A stretch of DNA of 52,075 bases from Arcobacteraceae bacterium (GCA_028375605.1 JAONGR010000008.1:1-52075), one strand, 5' to 3'; counted from the first letter of the stretch, positions 17,653-26,713 are shown. Notes: generated by a model not told the origin, from the sequence alone. Numbers and translations are program-made.

Positions 17653-19002
17653 CTAATTTGCTTTTTTGTATAATCTTTTTGATTGATTTGTATGTTCATA
17701 TATTATTTTTTTTGTATCAAAATTTAAAATTTCTCCATCTATTACTTTCCAATTCCCAGCTATCATTACTCTATTTGCTTTGTGTGCTCCACAAAGTAAA
17801 AGGGCAGCCAGTGGATCGTGTGAACCTGAAAATTGAATTTCATCTAGTTTAAATAAAGCAATATCTGCCTCTTTTCCTACAGCTATCTCTCCAATATCAT
17901 CTCTTCTTAAAACTTGTGCTGAGCCTTTTGTTGCCCAATGTAAAGCTTTTTGATGAGTTATTTTTGAAGAACCATATTTTAATCTTTGTAAGTACATCGC
18001 CATTCTGGTTTCTTCTATCATATTTGAGCCATCATTTGAAGCACTTCCATCGACACCAAGTCCTATAATTGCACCTGCTTTTTCAAGTTCTAAAGTTTTA
18101 CAAATTCCAGAAGATAACATCATATTTGAAGTAGGACAATGACAAATACCAACATTTGCCTTTCCTAATCTTTGTACCTCTTCATCATTGAAATGAATAC
18201 CATGTGCTAGCCATGTTCTATTGTGTAACCAGTTTGTATGCTCTAAATAATCAACTGTTCTCATGCCAAATTTTTTGATACAAAATTCTTCTTCATCTAT
18301 AGTTTCAGCTAAATGTGTGTGTAAACAAATATCATACTCTTTTGCTATTTTTGCACTCTGCTTCATAAGAGCTGTAGAAACAGAAAAAGGGGAACATGGA
18401 GCAAGAGCTAACTGAGTCATAGCTCCATCTTCTTTTTTATGATATTTTTTTACTAATCTAATTGAATCATCTAAAATAGTTTGTTCATCTTGTACAACAC
18501 TTTGAGGTGGTAAGCCACCATCTTTTTGTCCTAAACTCATTGAACCACGAGTTAAAACAACTCGCATTCCGAGTTCTTGGGCTACACTCATCTGAATATC
18601 AATAGCATCTTCTAGTTGTTCAGAAAATACATAGTGATGATCACTAGCTGTAGTACAACCAGATAAAAGTAACTCAGATAAAGCTAGTTTGGTTGAATGA
18701 TAAATCATCTCACCATCAAGATGTTCCCAAACTTTATAGAGTGAAGTAAGCCATGGGAAAAGCTCTTTATTTAAAGCATCAGGATAAGCTCGAGTAAGAG
18801 TTTGGTAAAAATGATGATGAGTATTGATTAATCCAGGAAGTAAAACAGAATCTTTCGCTTCATATACTTCATCAACGTTTTTTACTGGTTTACAATTTTT
18901 AGGAACTAATTCAACTATTTTAGTTCCTTCGATTACTACCCCGCCATCAGCATTTTCAGCAAGTATTGCTAAAGGCTCTTTTATCCAAACTCTTTTACTC
19001 AT
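17653..19002 (-). CDS. 8-oxoguanine deaminase (amidohydrolase)
   Basis: Predicted zinc amidohydrolase converting 8-oxoguanine to urate and ammonia. The 449-residue protein has the superfamily metal ligands H62/H64 (LINTHHHFYQT), H228-T-H230 with LAET and catalytic E233, H267 (LAHGIH) and D318 (GLGVDGSASNDGSN). The last motif and the YQTLTRAYP segment match the 8-oxoguanine deaminase group (the Pseudomonas Pa0142 type), often labelled hydroxydechloroatrazine ethylaminohydrolase. A separate guanine deaminase lies at 29451, so the two are unlikely to be redundant. It shares an operon with a permease and malate synthase. Isocytosine or a related base is an alternative substrate. Confidence 0.85.
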   Translation of the reverse strand: MSKRVWIKEPLAILAENADGGVVIEGTKIVELVPKNCKPVKNVDEVYEAKDSVLLPGLINTHHHFYQTLTRAYPDALNKELFPWLTSLYKVWEHLDGEMIYHSTKLALSELLLSGCTTASDHHYVFSEQLEDAIDIQMSVAQELGMRVVLTRGSMSLGQKDGGLPPQSVVQDEQTILDDSIRLVKKYHKKEDGAMTQLALAPCSPFSVSTALMKQSAKIAKEYDICLHTHLAETIDEEEFCIKKFGMRTVDYLEHTNWLHNRTWLAHGIHFNDEEVQRLGKANVGICHCPTSNMMLSSGICKTLELEKAGAIIGLGVDGSASNDGSNMIEETRMAMYLQRLKYGSSKITHQKALHWATKGSAQVLRRDDIGEIAVGKEADIALFKLDEIQFSGSHDPLAALLLCGAHKANRVMIAGNWKVIDGEILNFDTKKIIYEHTNQSKRLYKKAN

Positions 19003-19011
19003 TATTTATCC

Positions 19012-20451
19012 TTATATAGCTGCTGATGCAGGAGTTACTGTATCTTGCTCATCTGATGTTTCTCTTGGTACTTCATTATAATCTTCAGGTTTAGTAATTA
19101 CTAAAGATGCAATAATTGCAGTTAATCCACCAGCAGTAACAGATGAACCAAATACATTTTTGATAATTTTTCCTAAATCTCCACCAATATTTGTAGATAA
19201 AGTATTGATAACTTCAGGTACAAGTAATACACCCAAACCAACACCAAATGAAATAGCAAGCACAAGCATATTTCTTCTGTTTAAGTTTGCTTGAGAAAGT
19301 ATCTTAATACCAGCAACTGCAACCGTACCAAACATAATAAGTGTCGCTCCACCTAAAACTGAGTTAGGAATAGTTCTTAATAATGCTCCAATATGTGGGA
19401 AAAGTCCAAGTACTAATAATACTACACCTATCCAAACACCTATATACCTACTAGCAATTCCTGTTAACTGAATCACCCCATTATTTTGAGAAAATGTAGT
19501 ATTTGGGAAAGTATTAAAAACACCAGCAATCATAGAGTTAATACCATCTGCTAAAACTCCACCTTTAATTCTTTGAATATAAGAGTCACCTTTGATTGGT
19601 TCTTTTGAAATCATACAGTTTGCTGTAATATCTCCAGATGACTCAATAGCTGTAATCAAATAAATAATTGCAACTGGAATAAAAGCAGCAATATCAAAAC
19701 TAAAACCATATTTAAAAGGCATAGGAACACTGATAATTGACTCAACTTGTGAAACAGCCGAAAAATTTACTTTTCCTAAGAAAATCGCTACTATAAATCC
19801 AACTGCCATACCAATTATAATAGATGATAATCTTACCCATTGGTTTGATGATTTATTCGCTATTACAATAGTAATTAAAACTAAAGCACCTAGTGCTAAA
19901 TTTTCAAAACTTGCAAAAAACTCTGGCTTATTTTGCATCAACCAAAAACCACCTGCAAGATCAATGAATCCAACTTTAATCAAACTAATACCAATAATAG
20001 TAATAACTGTTCCTGTTACAATTGGAGTAATAATTCTTTTAAGTTTTACTAAAAATTGACTTAATCCAATTTCTATAAATGCACCAAGTACACACACACC
20101 AAATATCAATGATAAAATTTCATTTGGTCCACCACCATTAGCTTTTGCAATAAAACCTGCTGCTAATATCGAGCTTAAAAAAGCGAAACTTGTACCTTGT
20201 ACACAAATCATACCTGTACCTATATTCATAGGTCTTTTTGCTTGTATTATTGTACCAACACCAGATACCATCAATGCCATAGAAATTAGGTAAGGAATTT
20301 CACTTCCTAAACCTAATACTCCACCTATAATTAAAGTAGGTGTAATAATACCAATAAAACTTGCTAATACATGTTGTAAGGCTGCAAAAAAAGACTCTTT
20401 TGCACCTGGTTTATCATTTAATTTATAAATTAATTCTGTATCATGACTCAT
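19012..20451 (-). CDS. NCS2 family xanthine/urate permease
   Basis: Inner-membrane proton or sodium symporter for oxidised purines. The 479-residue protein has about 12-14 membrane segments and the NCS2 signatures: the QH motif in ALQHVLASF (24-32), TAIESSGDITANC near 275, and TFSQNNGVIQLTGIASRYIG near 325, which is the XanQ/UacT/UapA-type motif. The substrate is probably xanthine and/or urate; this cannot be resolved from sequence. It lies between the Tsx-like channel and 8-oxoguanine deaminase, with short gaps (31 and 9 bp), and complements the AzgA-type permease at 27861. Ribosome site AAGGAA. Confidence 0.92.
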   Translation of the reverse strand: MSHDTELIYKLNDKPGAKESFFAALQHVLASFIGIITPTLIIGGVLGLGSEIPYLISMALMVSGVGTIIQAKRPMNIGTGMICVQGTSFAFLSSILAAGFIAKANGGGPNEILSLIFGVCVLGAFIEIGLSQFLVKLKRIITPIVTGTVITIIGISLIKVGFIDLAGGFWLMQNKPEFFASFENLALGALVLITIVIANKSSNQWVRLSSIIIGMAVGFIVAIFLGKVNFSAVSQVESIISVPMPFKYGFSFDIAAFIPVAIIYLITAIESSGDITANCMISKEPIKGDSYIQRIKGGVLADGINSMIAGVFNTFPNTTFSQNNGVIQLTGIASRYIGVWIGVVLLVLGLFPHIGALLRTIPNSVLGGATLIMFGTVAVAGIKILSQANLNRRNMLVLAISFGVGLGVLLVPEVINTLSTNIGGDLGKIIKNVFGSSVTAGGLTAIIASLVITKPEDYNEVPRETSDEQDTVTPASAAI

Positions 20452-20482
20452 AATAATTCCTTATATTTTTGTTTGGGTAAGA

Positions 20483-21229
20483 TTACCAACTAAACTTTGC
20501 CATTACTTGTAAAGTGTTTGATTTAACATGTGGATTTTCAGAAGTAAAATCATTTTTTGACTCATGATAATATAAATGTTCAACACCAACTTCGAATTTA
20601 CTTGACTTCCCTATTTTAGCTACCTCATATAATAATTGATTTTGTGTAGAAAATGAATATCCTGTAAAATCCATCCAACCTTTAAACGAGATTCCAGTTG
20701 ATCCAAAATGTGTACCATATACAGGAGATATTTGAAATGTATCTCTTGAATAATCTTTTGAATTAATTGTTAAATCAACTCTTTTTGCATAAACATTTAA
20801 TGATACAAAATCAAACCCTGGTATATTTAAGTCTGTCCCTAAACCTAATAATTCAGCTCTATAATCTGAACCATTTCCTGCATTAAATTGAGATGCTATA
20901 AAAACATCTTTAACTACAGAATTTGACAATTTTTTTCCAGTTAGGTTACTTAAACTTAATCGTGGCATAATCTCAAAATACACACCAGTCTTATCACTTG
21001 AGTATAATTTTGTATCATCGGCCATAGTATAATCCATAAAGAAAAATATATCCCCTTCTTTTTCTTTTGTTAAATGCTCAAAAGTTACTGTTGTTTTATC
21101 TCCACCATCTGCTGTATCATAAATAGCGCTGTTCCCATCGAATTTTCCATTTAAAACTGACACACTTGAACTACTGAATGCAAATAATGAGATATTTGCT
21201 GCTATAACTGCACTAATAATTTTTTTCAT
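20483..21229 (-). CDS. Tsx-like outer-membrane nucleoside/base channel
   Basis: Predicted 12-strand outer-membrane channel of the Tsx/OmpK family. The 248-residue protein begins with a signal peptide (about 1-18) and ends in an aromatic KFSW strand. Family-like segments are EIMPRLSLSNLTGK (about 86-99), VVKDVFIASQFN (about 105), GLGTDLNIPGFDFVSLNVYAK (about 129-149), the QISPVYGTHF motif (about 165), and FKGWMDFTGY followed by QLLYEV. Tsx carries nucleosides; its place between HIU hydrolase and the NCS2 permease suggests purine bases or urate here. A TTGTATAT half-palindrome lies at 21243-21250 just before the ribosome site. Confidence 0.78.
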   Translation of the reverse strand: MKKIISAVIAANISLFAFSSSSVSVLNGKFDGNSAIYDTADGGDKTTVTFEHLTKEKEGDIFFFMDYTMADDTKLYSSDKTGVYFEIMPRLSLSNLTGKKLSNSVVKDVFIASQFNAGNGSDYRAELLGLGTDLNIPGFDFVSLNVYAKRVDLTINSKDYSRDTFQISPVYGTHFGSTGISFKGWMDFTGYSFSTQNQLLYEVAKIGKSSKFEVGVEHLYYHESKNDFTSENPHVKSNTLQVMAKFSW

Positions 21230-21298
21230 AAATTTTCCTTGATTGTATATATTTGTTTTTCTTTAATAACTTTAAAGACACCTTTTATATTATAATAA

Positions 21299-21643
21299 TC
21301 AACTACCTCTATAAGTTGAATAACTAAATGGGGTAATTAATAATGGTACATGATAGTTTTGCGATATATCATCGATATGAAATCTGATAACTACATCTTG
21401 TAAAAATGTACTTTCTATATTCTGTGTTGCAAAATAATCTGCAACTTCAAACACTAACTCATATGCACCTTTTATTAAATATTCATTTTCTAATAATGGT
21501 TGATCACATCTACCATCATTGTTTGTTTTAATTGTTTTGAGTAATTTAAATTCCCCATCAATTTTATGATAAAGAGATATCTCTAGGTTAACAGCAGGTC
21601 TCCCTACTGTTGTATCCAATACATGCGTACTTAATTTTCCCAT
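21299..21643 (-). CDS. uraH: 5-hydroxyisourate hydrolase (transthyretin-like)
   Basis: Hydrolyses 5-hydroxyisourate, the unstable PuuD product, to OHCU. The 114-residue length is typical of the cytosolic bacterial enzyme. All family marks are visible: H7 in STHVLDTTVGRPA, R45 in NNDGRCD, H98 in NYHVPLL and the C-terminal YRGS (111-114) that separates true HIU hydrolases from transthyretin. No periplasmic signal is present. It follows puuD with a 10-bp gap, coupling the two reactions. The gene is also named hiuH or pucM. Confidence 0.96.
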   Translation of the reverse strand: MGKLSTHVLDTTVGRPAVNLEISLYHKIDGEFKLLKTIKTNNDGRCDQPLLENEYLIKGAYELVFEVADYFATQNIESTFLQDVVIRFHIDDISQNYHVPLLITPFSYSTYRGS

Positions 21644-21653
21644 TTTATATCCT

Positions 21654-22823
21654 TTAGTTTTTTGATAGTGAATTTAACCATGAAGCTAGAATTTGTCTCT
21701 CTTCTTGTGTCATTTCTGTTTTATTGCCAAAAGGCATTGAGTCACTTGAAATTGTTCTTGTGTAAATCAAATCTTTTGTATTTATAATTTCTTGTTTTGT
21801 ATCTAATGTAAACCCAGAAGGTGCCGTTGTAAAAGTATCATCACTTGGTGACTTTGAATGACAAGTTGCACATCTATTTTGAATAATAGTATTTGCCTCT
21901 TCAAAAGAAACTACTCTATTATTTTTTAAAGGTTTTATTTGTTCTGGAATAAGTGCATAAAAAGCAATCGCAGTTAAAATAGTTGCAAGTGCTAATGTTC
22001 TTTTGCCACCTTTTTTCTTTTCACCTTCTAAATTAAAATAGTGTCTAATTAAAACAGTGATAACAAAAATAGCAATTAACACTATAGGAGCATTTTCCCC
22101 TGAGTAAAAAATAGGATAATGATTACTAATCATGATAAATAAAACAGGTAAAGTAAAGTAGTTGTTATTTCTTGAACGAATATACCCTCTAAAACCTATC
22201 TCTTCACCTAATTCAGATTTTTCAACACACGCCTGAACAAGCTGTCTTTGTGATGGCATAATCACAAAAAATACATTAAAGACCATAATCACACCAATCA
22301 TTGCACCAATTTGTATAAACATAGCTCTTGGCGTAAAAATCTCAGCATAAAAAAATGCAGAGATAGCTACAACTACTAACATAATGAGTGATACTAACCA
22401 CTGTTTTTTTACTAAAGACGATTTTGTTACATTGTCGTAAATCAACCATCCAACAATCATTCCTGCTATACTTAAAAGTATTCCTGTAAAAGATGAAATA
22501 TCACTTCCCGCTTTTATAAGATAAGAACTCGCATTGTAATAATAGACTACACAAAATAAAGCAAATCCAGTGATAAGTGTAAAATAAGCTTCCCACTTAA
22601 ACCAGTGAAGATGTTTTGGTAACTCATTTGGATAAGACTTAAATTTTTCAAGATAGTAAAACCCACCACCATGTACAGCCCATAAATGACCAGAGATTCC
22701 CTCTTTTTGTCCTACGCTTCTATTAAGATTATTTTCTAACCAGTTAAAATAAAACGATGCTCCAATCCAAGCAATTCCAGTGATAAAATGTGCAAAACGT
22801 AACATGGCATTCAGCCAATCCAT
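21654..22823 (-). CDS. puuD: Membrane-bound urate hydroxylase PuuD with cytochrome c domain
   Basis: Oxidises urate to 5-hydroxyisourate in the inner membrane, replacing soluble uricase. I choose the start at 22823 (MDWLNAMLRFAHFITG, 389 residues), preceded by TTGGAAG; the ATG at 22865 would add 14 residues that break up the first helix. About eight membrane segments (DUF989-type: FITGIAWIGASFYFNWLEN near 12-30, AVHGGGFYYLEK near 52) are followed by a cytochrome c domain with CATCH near residue 318 and a MPFGNK Met ligand region. In this family electrons leave through cytochrome c to the respiratory chain, so no H2O2 is made. It starts the second block of the pathway. Confidence 0.94.
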   Translation of the reverse strand: MDWLNAMLRFAHFITGIAWIGASFYFNWLENNLNRSVGQKEGISGHLWAVHGGGFYYLEKFKSYPNELPKHLHWFKWEAYFTLITGFALFCVVYYYNASSYLIKAGSDISSFTGILLSIAGMIVGWLIYDNVTKSSLVKKQWLVSLIMLVVVAISAFFYAEIFTPRAMFIQIGAMIGVIMVFNVFFVIMPSQRQLVQACVEKSELGEEIGFRGYIRSRNNNYFTLPVLFIMISNHYPIFYSGENAPIVLIAIFVITVLIRHYFNLEGEKKKGGKRTLALATILTAIAFYALIPEQIKPLKNNRVVSFEEANTIIQNRCATCHSKSPSDDTFTTAPSGFTLDTKQEIINTKDLIYTRTISSDSMPFGNKTEMTQEERQILASWLNSLSKN

Positions 22824-23082
22824 TATATAAGCTTCCAAGTGAGTCCTTTTTTCTAAGAGAATCAAATCTCTATTTATTTTCTTTCTTATTGTTTTGAGTA
22901 AAATATATGCATATTTTTTTTATTTTTTTGAAGTTTTCATAAAAGTAGTATAGAAATACACAGTTTTTCTATTTTTTTAATATTTCTTTAGTATAATCAT
23001 AGTCCGACCCACGGTTTTATTAATGAAATATTTATTATGAAAGAATAAACTGTGTTAAGGTGGTGAATTAATGTTTTTTCTA
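22824..23082 (-). promoter_or_regulatory. puuD leader/promoter region
   Basis: A gene-free gap inside an otherwise tightly packed run, so it probably holds the promoter of the puuD-to-urease block. On the - strand there are two TATACT hexamers, at 22947-22952 and 22990-22995, either of which could be a -10. A short GC-richer patch (23000-23015) stands out. Just after allA, TGAATTA/TAATTCA arms (23069-23095 region) could form a weak hairpin without a T-run. Neither the TTGT-N2-ACAA nor the TTGTATAT-N5-ATACAA element is visible here. Confidence 0.4.
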
Positions 23083-23622
23083 CTAAGATAATTCATTACA
23101 TTTCACCTCCTTTAATAAATTTATTTTTATATCTGCATCAAAATAATGTTCAATACACTCTACAATTTTATTTTCTTTTATTCCACAATCAGTTCTATCA
23201 AGAACCATGAACTGCTCATTATTTTCAATACTAATTAAAGGGAAATGCCAAACACCTTTTTTATAATGCACACCTTGTTCTCCATTTGTTATAAATGCTT
23301 GTAATGTATTTAAATCTGGACTTTCTTCACCTAAACAAACTAATACTAAAAAAGGTTTAGTACTTCTAGGGATAAATGCTTGTGAAAAATATGGATGTTT
23401 TTCTAACATATTTATTTTTAATGGAAATTTTCTTTCTTTAGCCACATAAATATGTAAGGCAGATTTTCCACCATTTTGTGTAGCATCAAGTGTTGCCAAA
23501 TTAAAATGCTTTTGAGCGTATCCATCATTTATAACAATAGAATCACTATTTTGTGTACTCAATACATCTCCATAAGAGATAAAATCTTTCTTATTTAATA
23601 GTATTGGATTAAGTGTTCTCAT
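23083..23622 (-). CDS. allA: Ureidoglycolate lyase
   Basis: Splits ureidoglycolate into glyoxylate and urea, the last ureide step. The 179-residue cupin-like protein has the family segments LEKHPYFSQAFIPRST (about 73-88), with conserved HP-SQ-F-P, and GVHYKKGVWHFPLISI (about 136-151), with catalytic-region His residues. It lies 4 bp after allantoicase and ends the first block. The ribosome site is weak, suggesting translational coupling. It differs from the hydrolase (UAH) route, which would release ammonia directly instead of urea; this choice makes urease necessary for full nitrogen release. Confidence 0.93.
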   Translation of the reverse strand: MRTLNPILLNKKDFISYGDVLSTQNSDSIVINDGYAQKHFNLATLDATQNGGKSALHIYVAKERKFPLKINMLEKHPYFSQAFIPRSTKPFLVLVCLGEESPDLNTLQAFITNGEQGVHYKKGVWHFPLISIENNEQFMVLDRTDCGIKENKIVECIEHYFDADIKINLLKEVKCNELS

Positions 23623-23626
23623 TGTT

Positions 23627-24625
23627 TTATTTCATCTCTTTTACAAATTTACCAAATAGTTTTAATCGTGAGATACCACCATCAGGAAAAATATTTATTC
23701 TTATATGTGAAATTGGTTTGTTATGCAATAAATCATCATTAGAAAAATAATGTTTAGTATGCATTTTAAGTTTTTTAGAAGAGATTAACTCTTCCCAAAA
23801 CATACTTTGAGTTACAACAGAACTATCAGTTGTATTTTTTAAATATGCAGAACAAATAGAGAAAGAATCAGCAAAATTTCCTTTGAAGAAATTTGTATCT
23901 AGCATAATATTATCTATAATAGCAGGATTAGCTAACTCTATAATTCCCCAATCATTACCTGGTTCTCTTCTCCTTCGTGTTTCCCAACCATCACCCATAT
24001 TGATAGCTTCTTTGTCTTTTAGAATATTACTCAAAGCTCCAAAAAATTCATTATTTGTATGTACAGCTCGTGCACCATTTTTCATTGATAAGACATTTAT
24101 GTTTTCTTCTTGATATAACTTTTCATCAAAACAAATCTCACCAAAAGCTTTGAATCTTGCAATACCACCATCAGGATAAATATCTATTTTTAAATGAGTA
24201 AACTCAGAAAAATCTGTAGAGTCAAAATACTGTTTTGTATCACCTTCTAAGTCACTTTGTTTTAATAAATCAATCCATTGTTCATCTGCAATATCTCTTA
24301 AAAACTGCTCATCATCTTTTGATGATTTGATACCTTTAATTGATACGGCTAAAGGATAATTTCCTTTAAAATGTGAAGTATCAACTAAAAATGAACTTAT
24401 TTTAGACTTTACACCAAGTTTTAAAATACAATAATCATTTCCGCCATCTCTTTTTCGACGACTTTCCCAGCCGTCCATCCAATGACCATTTTCATCATAT
24501 TCATCTTTAAATACAGCTTCAGTTTCTTGTAACATTCTAGTTACTGGTGCAAAAAATTCATCTGTTGTGTAAATTACTTTTGTTCCAAGTTCAGAACTCG
24601 CAACATTTATAAAACTAGTGCTCAT
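23627..24625 (-). CDS. alc: Allantoicase
   Basis: Hydrolyses allantoate to ureidoglycolate and urea. The 332-residue protein is an internal duplication typical of the family. The first repeat has DGWESRRKRDGGNDYCILKLG (near 50-70) and DTSHFKGNYP; the second has DGWETRRRREPGNDWGIIEL (near 217-236) and DTNFFKGNFA. Each repeat closes with an IDIYPDGGI/INIFPDGGI motif. The start overlaps the OHCU decarboxylase end by 11 bp, and AAAGGATAT precedes the ATG. Together with AllA it releases two urea per purine ring. Confidence 0.96.
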   Translation of the reverse strand: MSTSFINVASSELGTKVIYTTDEFFAPVTRMLQETEAVFKDEYDENGHWMDGWESRRKRDGGNDYCILKLGVKSKISSFLVDTSHFKGNYPLAVSIKGIKSSKDDEQFLRDIADEQWIDLLKQSDLEGDTKQYFDSTDFSEFTHLKIDIYPDGGIARFKAFGEICFDEKLYQEENINVLSMKNGARAVHTNNEFFGALSNILKDKEAINMGDGWETRRRREPGNDWGIIELANPAIIDNIMLDTNFFKGNFADSFSICSAYLKNTTDSSVVTQSMFWEELISSKKLKMHTKHYFSNDDLLHNKPISHIRINIFPDGGISRLKLFGKFVKEMK

Positions 24626-25136
24626 ATATATCCTTTATTCTAATTAATCCTATTTTATTTATTTGTTCTAACGCTTCAACTCTTTCTTTTTCTAAAGAGT
24701 TATTAATTCTGCTTTTGAAGTTTTCTAAAATTTGCTCTTTTGATTTACCTTTTACTGCAAAAATAAATGGAAAACCAAACTTGTCAAAATATGTTTTATT
24801 TAAATTATCAAATATTTCTATCTCTTCATTTGTGCATGTATTTAATCCAGCAGATTTTTGTTCATTTGTAGAAAAATCAGTTAATTCATTTGCCATCGCT
24901 TTTTTACCTGCAAGCATTGGATGTGCTTGGATAAGAGAATCTTGAAGCTCTTTATCTTCATTTAAAACGATAGTTGATAAAAGTTTATGAAACTCATCTA
25001 TTTGATCATACTTTTTATCTGATTTTATAGTGTTCAGAGCTTTTAATATAACCCAAGAGGAGTGCTCATAGAGGTCATTAAATGTTGAAAGAAAAAGTTC
25101 TTCATTTTCATTTGATAATTGGTATGGAGTTTTCAT
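24615..25136 (-). CDS. uraD: OHCU decarboxylase
   Basis: Decarboxylates 2-oxo-4-hydroxy-4-carboxy-5-ureidoimidazoline to S-allantoin. The 173-residue length fits the family. Visible are AHPMLAGK near 70-77 with the catalytic His, TNEQKSAGL near 90, and FGFPFIFAVKGKSKEQIL near 119-136. The start shares an ATGA overlap with the puuE stop, so translation is coupled. It is separate from the HIU hydrolase here, in contrast to organisms with a fused UraD-UraH. Confidence 0.95.
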   Translation of the reverse strand: MKTPYQLSNENEELFLSTFNDLYEHSSWVILKALNTIKSDKKYDQIDEFHKLLSTIVLNEDKELQDSLIQAHPMLAGKKAMANELTDFSTNEQKSAGLNTCTNEEIEIFDNLNKTYFDKFGFPFIFAVKGKSKEQILENFKSRINNSLEKERVEALEQINKIGLIRIKDIYEH

Positions 25137-26068
25137 ATATTGACCTTTTTTTCTGAGAAATTATTTATCCAATGATTTGCAATATCTAGTCTAGAACAAA
25201 ACCATACATCATCAAAAGTTTTTACGTATTCAAGAAATCTTTTCATTGCTACAATTCGTCCTGGTCGACCAATTATTCTACAATGCATCCCAATTGTCAT
25301 CATTTTAGGTGCAGTTTCACCTTCTGAATAAAGGACATCAAAACTATCTTTTAAATAATTGTAAAATTGATCAGAATGGTTAAATCCACCGGATACAAAT
25401 CTCATATCATTGTTATCCATTGTATAGGGAATTATAAGATGGTTTTTATTATTTATTTCATTTGTAAAATATGGTAAATCATCATTATATGCATCACTAT
25501 CATATAAGAAACCACCCTCTTCTACTACTAATTTTCGTGTATTCTCACTATCTCTTCCTGTATACCAACCAAGAGGTCTTTTACCAATCATCTTTTCTAA
25601 TATCTCAATACTTTGATAAAGATGATCTCTTTCTATATCTTCACTTATATTTTGATAATTAAGCCATCTATATCCATGAGAACAAATGTCATAATCATAT
25701 TTTGCAATATATTCAGCTAGTTTTGGATTTCTTGTTATTGCCATAGCAACGGTAAAAATTGTCACAGGTATATCAAATGATTTAAATAAATCTAAAATTC
25801 GCCATACACCAACTCTTGAACCGTATTCATACAAAGATTCCATTGATTTATGTCGTCGCTCTTTAAAAGCTTGAGGATTATTCATTTCTGATAAAAAGAC
25901 CTCAGAAGCCTCATCTCCATGTAAAATACAGTTTTCTGAACCTTCTTCATAATTCAAAACAAACTGCAATGCTATTTTTGCTTTATTTGGCCATTTTGGA
26001 TTAATTGGCTCATTAGCATAACCGATCATATCCCGTGGGTACTTACCTTCAATATTTTTTGTTATCAT
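25133..26068 (-). CDS. puuE: Allantoinase PuuE (polysaccharide-deacetylase type)
   Basis: Hydrolyses allantoin to allantoate. The 311-residue protein belongs to the metal-light PuuE family, related to polysaccharide deacetylases, and not to the classical amidohydrolase AllB. Visible are YPRDMIGYANEPINPKWPN (about 10-28), ILHGDEASEVFLSE, YGSRVGVWRILDLF near 82-95, ICSHGYRWLNYQ near 128, and GWYTGRDSENTR near 165; a late IGMHCRIIGRPGR segment closes the fold. Its start lies at the gntR stop, so it depends on the gntR promoter. The family produces allantoate in many purine operons with the same neighbours. Confidence 0.94.
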   Translation of the reverse strand: MITKNIEGKYPRDMIGYANEPINPKWPNKAKIALQFVLNYEEGSENCILHGDEASEVFLSEMNNPQAFKERRHKSMESLYEYGSRVGVWRILDLFKSFDIPVTIFTVAMAITRNPKLAEYIAKYDYDICSHGYRWLNYQNISEDIERDHLYQSIEILEKMIGKRPLGWYTGRDSENTRKLVVEEGGFLYDSDAYNDDLPYFTNEINNKNHLIIPYTMDNNDMRFVSGGFNHSDQFYNYLKDSFDVLYSEGETAPKMMTIGMHCRIIGRPGRIVAMKRFLEYVKTFDDVWFCSRLDIANHWINNFSEKKVNI

Positions 26069-26713
26069 CTATTTCTCGTTAAAATTAAGAACATCTACAC
26101 AGTTATGTAAATGAGTGTTCATTATACTTTTTGCATAATCAATATTATTAGATTCGATAGCTTTTATTAAGTTAGCATGCTCATCATAAGAACAAAAATG
26201 AGTATTTTCATCTTCATAAACTAATGCCGCTAAAATACTTAATGGAATTAAAGGTTTTAGTGCATTAATCAAAAAGTCATTTCCACTTAGAAGTGCAAGA
26301 TTAAGATGAAAATCACATGAACTTTTTACATATTCTCCATTTCTTAATGAAATTTTGAAAAATTTTTCAGTTTCTACTTCTCTTTTTAATAAAGAAAGAT
26401 CAATCTTTCCTTCTGAGAATTTTTGTAATACAGAAGTAATTACTCCAGCTTCTATGATATTTCTTGTCTCAAATATATCAAGTGTATCTTGTTTAGTTAA
26501 AGTTGTTACAAAATAACCTTGATTTTTTTTATAAGTAATAATTCCCATGTTTTGCAGTTGACTAAAAGCCTTTCTTACTGTATCTCTACTAATATTAAAC
26601 TCTTTGGCTAAAACACTTTCAGATAGTTTTATACCCGGTCGCAAACTTTTAGAAAATATTGAATCAAATATAAAATTAACTATATTATCTTCCATAGTAG
26701 TCATATCATTCAT
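26069..26713 (-). CDS. GntR family regulator (FCD/FadR subfamily) of purine genes
   Basis: Predicted DNA-binding repressor. The 214-residue protein has an N-terminal winged helix (about 8-72, with LSESVLAKEFNISRDTVRKAFSQLQNMGIITY) and an all-helical FCD effector domain (about 78-208). The latter has candidate metal ligands in CDFHLNLALLSGN and DEHANLIKAI plus the late THLHNC. Effector unknown; a ureide or purine intermediate is likely. It is the first gene of the allantoin block and its own promoter carries an ATTGTAGACAAT palindrome, 4 bp from a -10-like TATACT. The same palindrome occurs at the guanine permease and deaminase. FadR-type factors typically recognise TTGT-N2-ACAA. Confidence 0.9.
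   Translation of the reverse strand: MNDMTTMEDNIVNFIFDSIFSKSLRPGIKLSESVLAKEFNISRDTVRKAFSQLQNMGIITYKKNQGYFVTTLTKQDTLDIFETRNIIEAGVITSVLQKFSEGKIDLSLLKREVETEKFFKISLRNGEYVKSSCDFHLNLALLSGNDFLINALKPLIPLSILAALVYEDENTHFCSYDEHANLIKAIESNNIDYAKSIMNTHLHNCVDVLNFNEK

Noticed and set aside
17653-19002. Atrazine-type chlorohydrolase or second guanine deaminase
   Set aside because: Motifs and the purine context favour 8-oxoguanine deaminase, and a true guanine deaminase is at 29451.
21243-21261. TTGTATAT upstream of the Tsx-like gene as a further 19-bp element
   Set aside because: The right half-site is absent, and it lies too close to the start codon to match the other positions.
22985-23030. Possible purine riboswitch: the - strand has ACCG...GGACTATG, like the 3' end of guanine aptamers
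   Set aside because: The conserved junction segments and the P2/P3 hairpins of the aptamer are missing, and P1 pairing is poor. Only the short GACTATG string matches.
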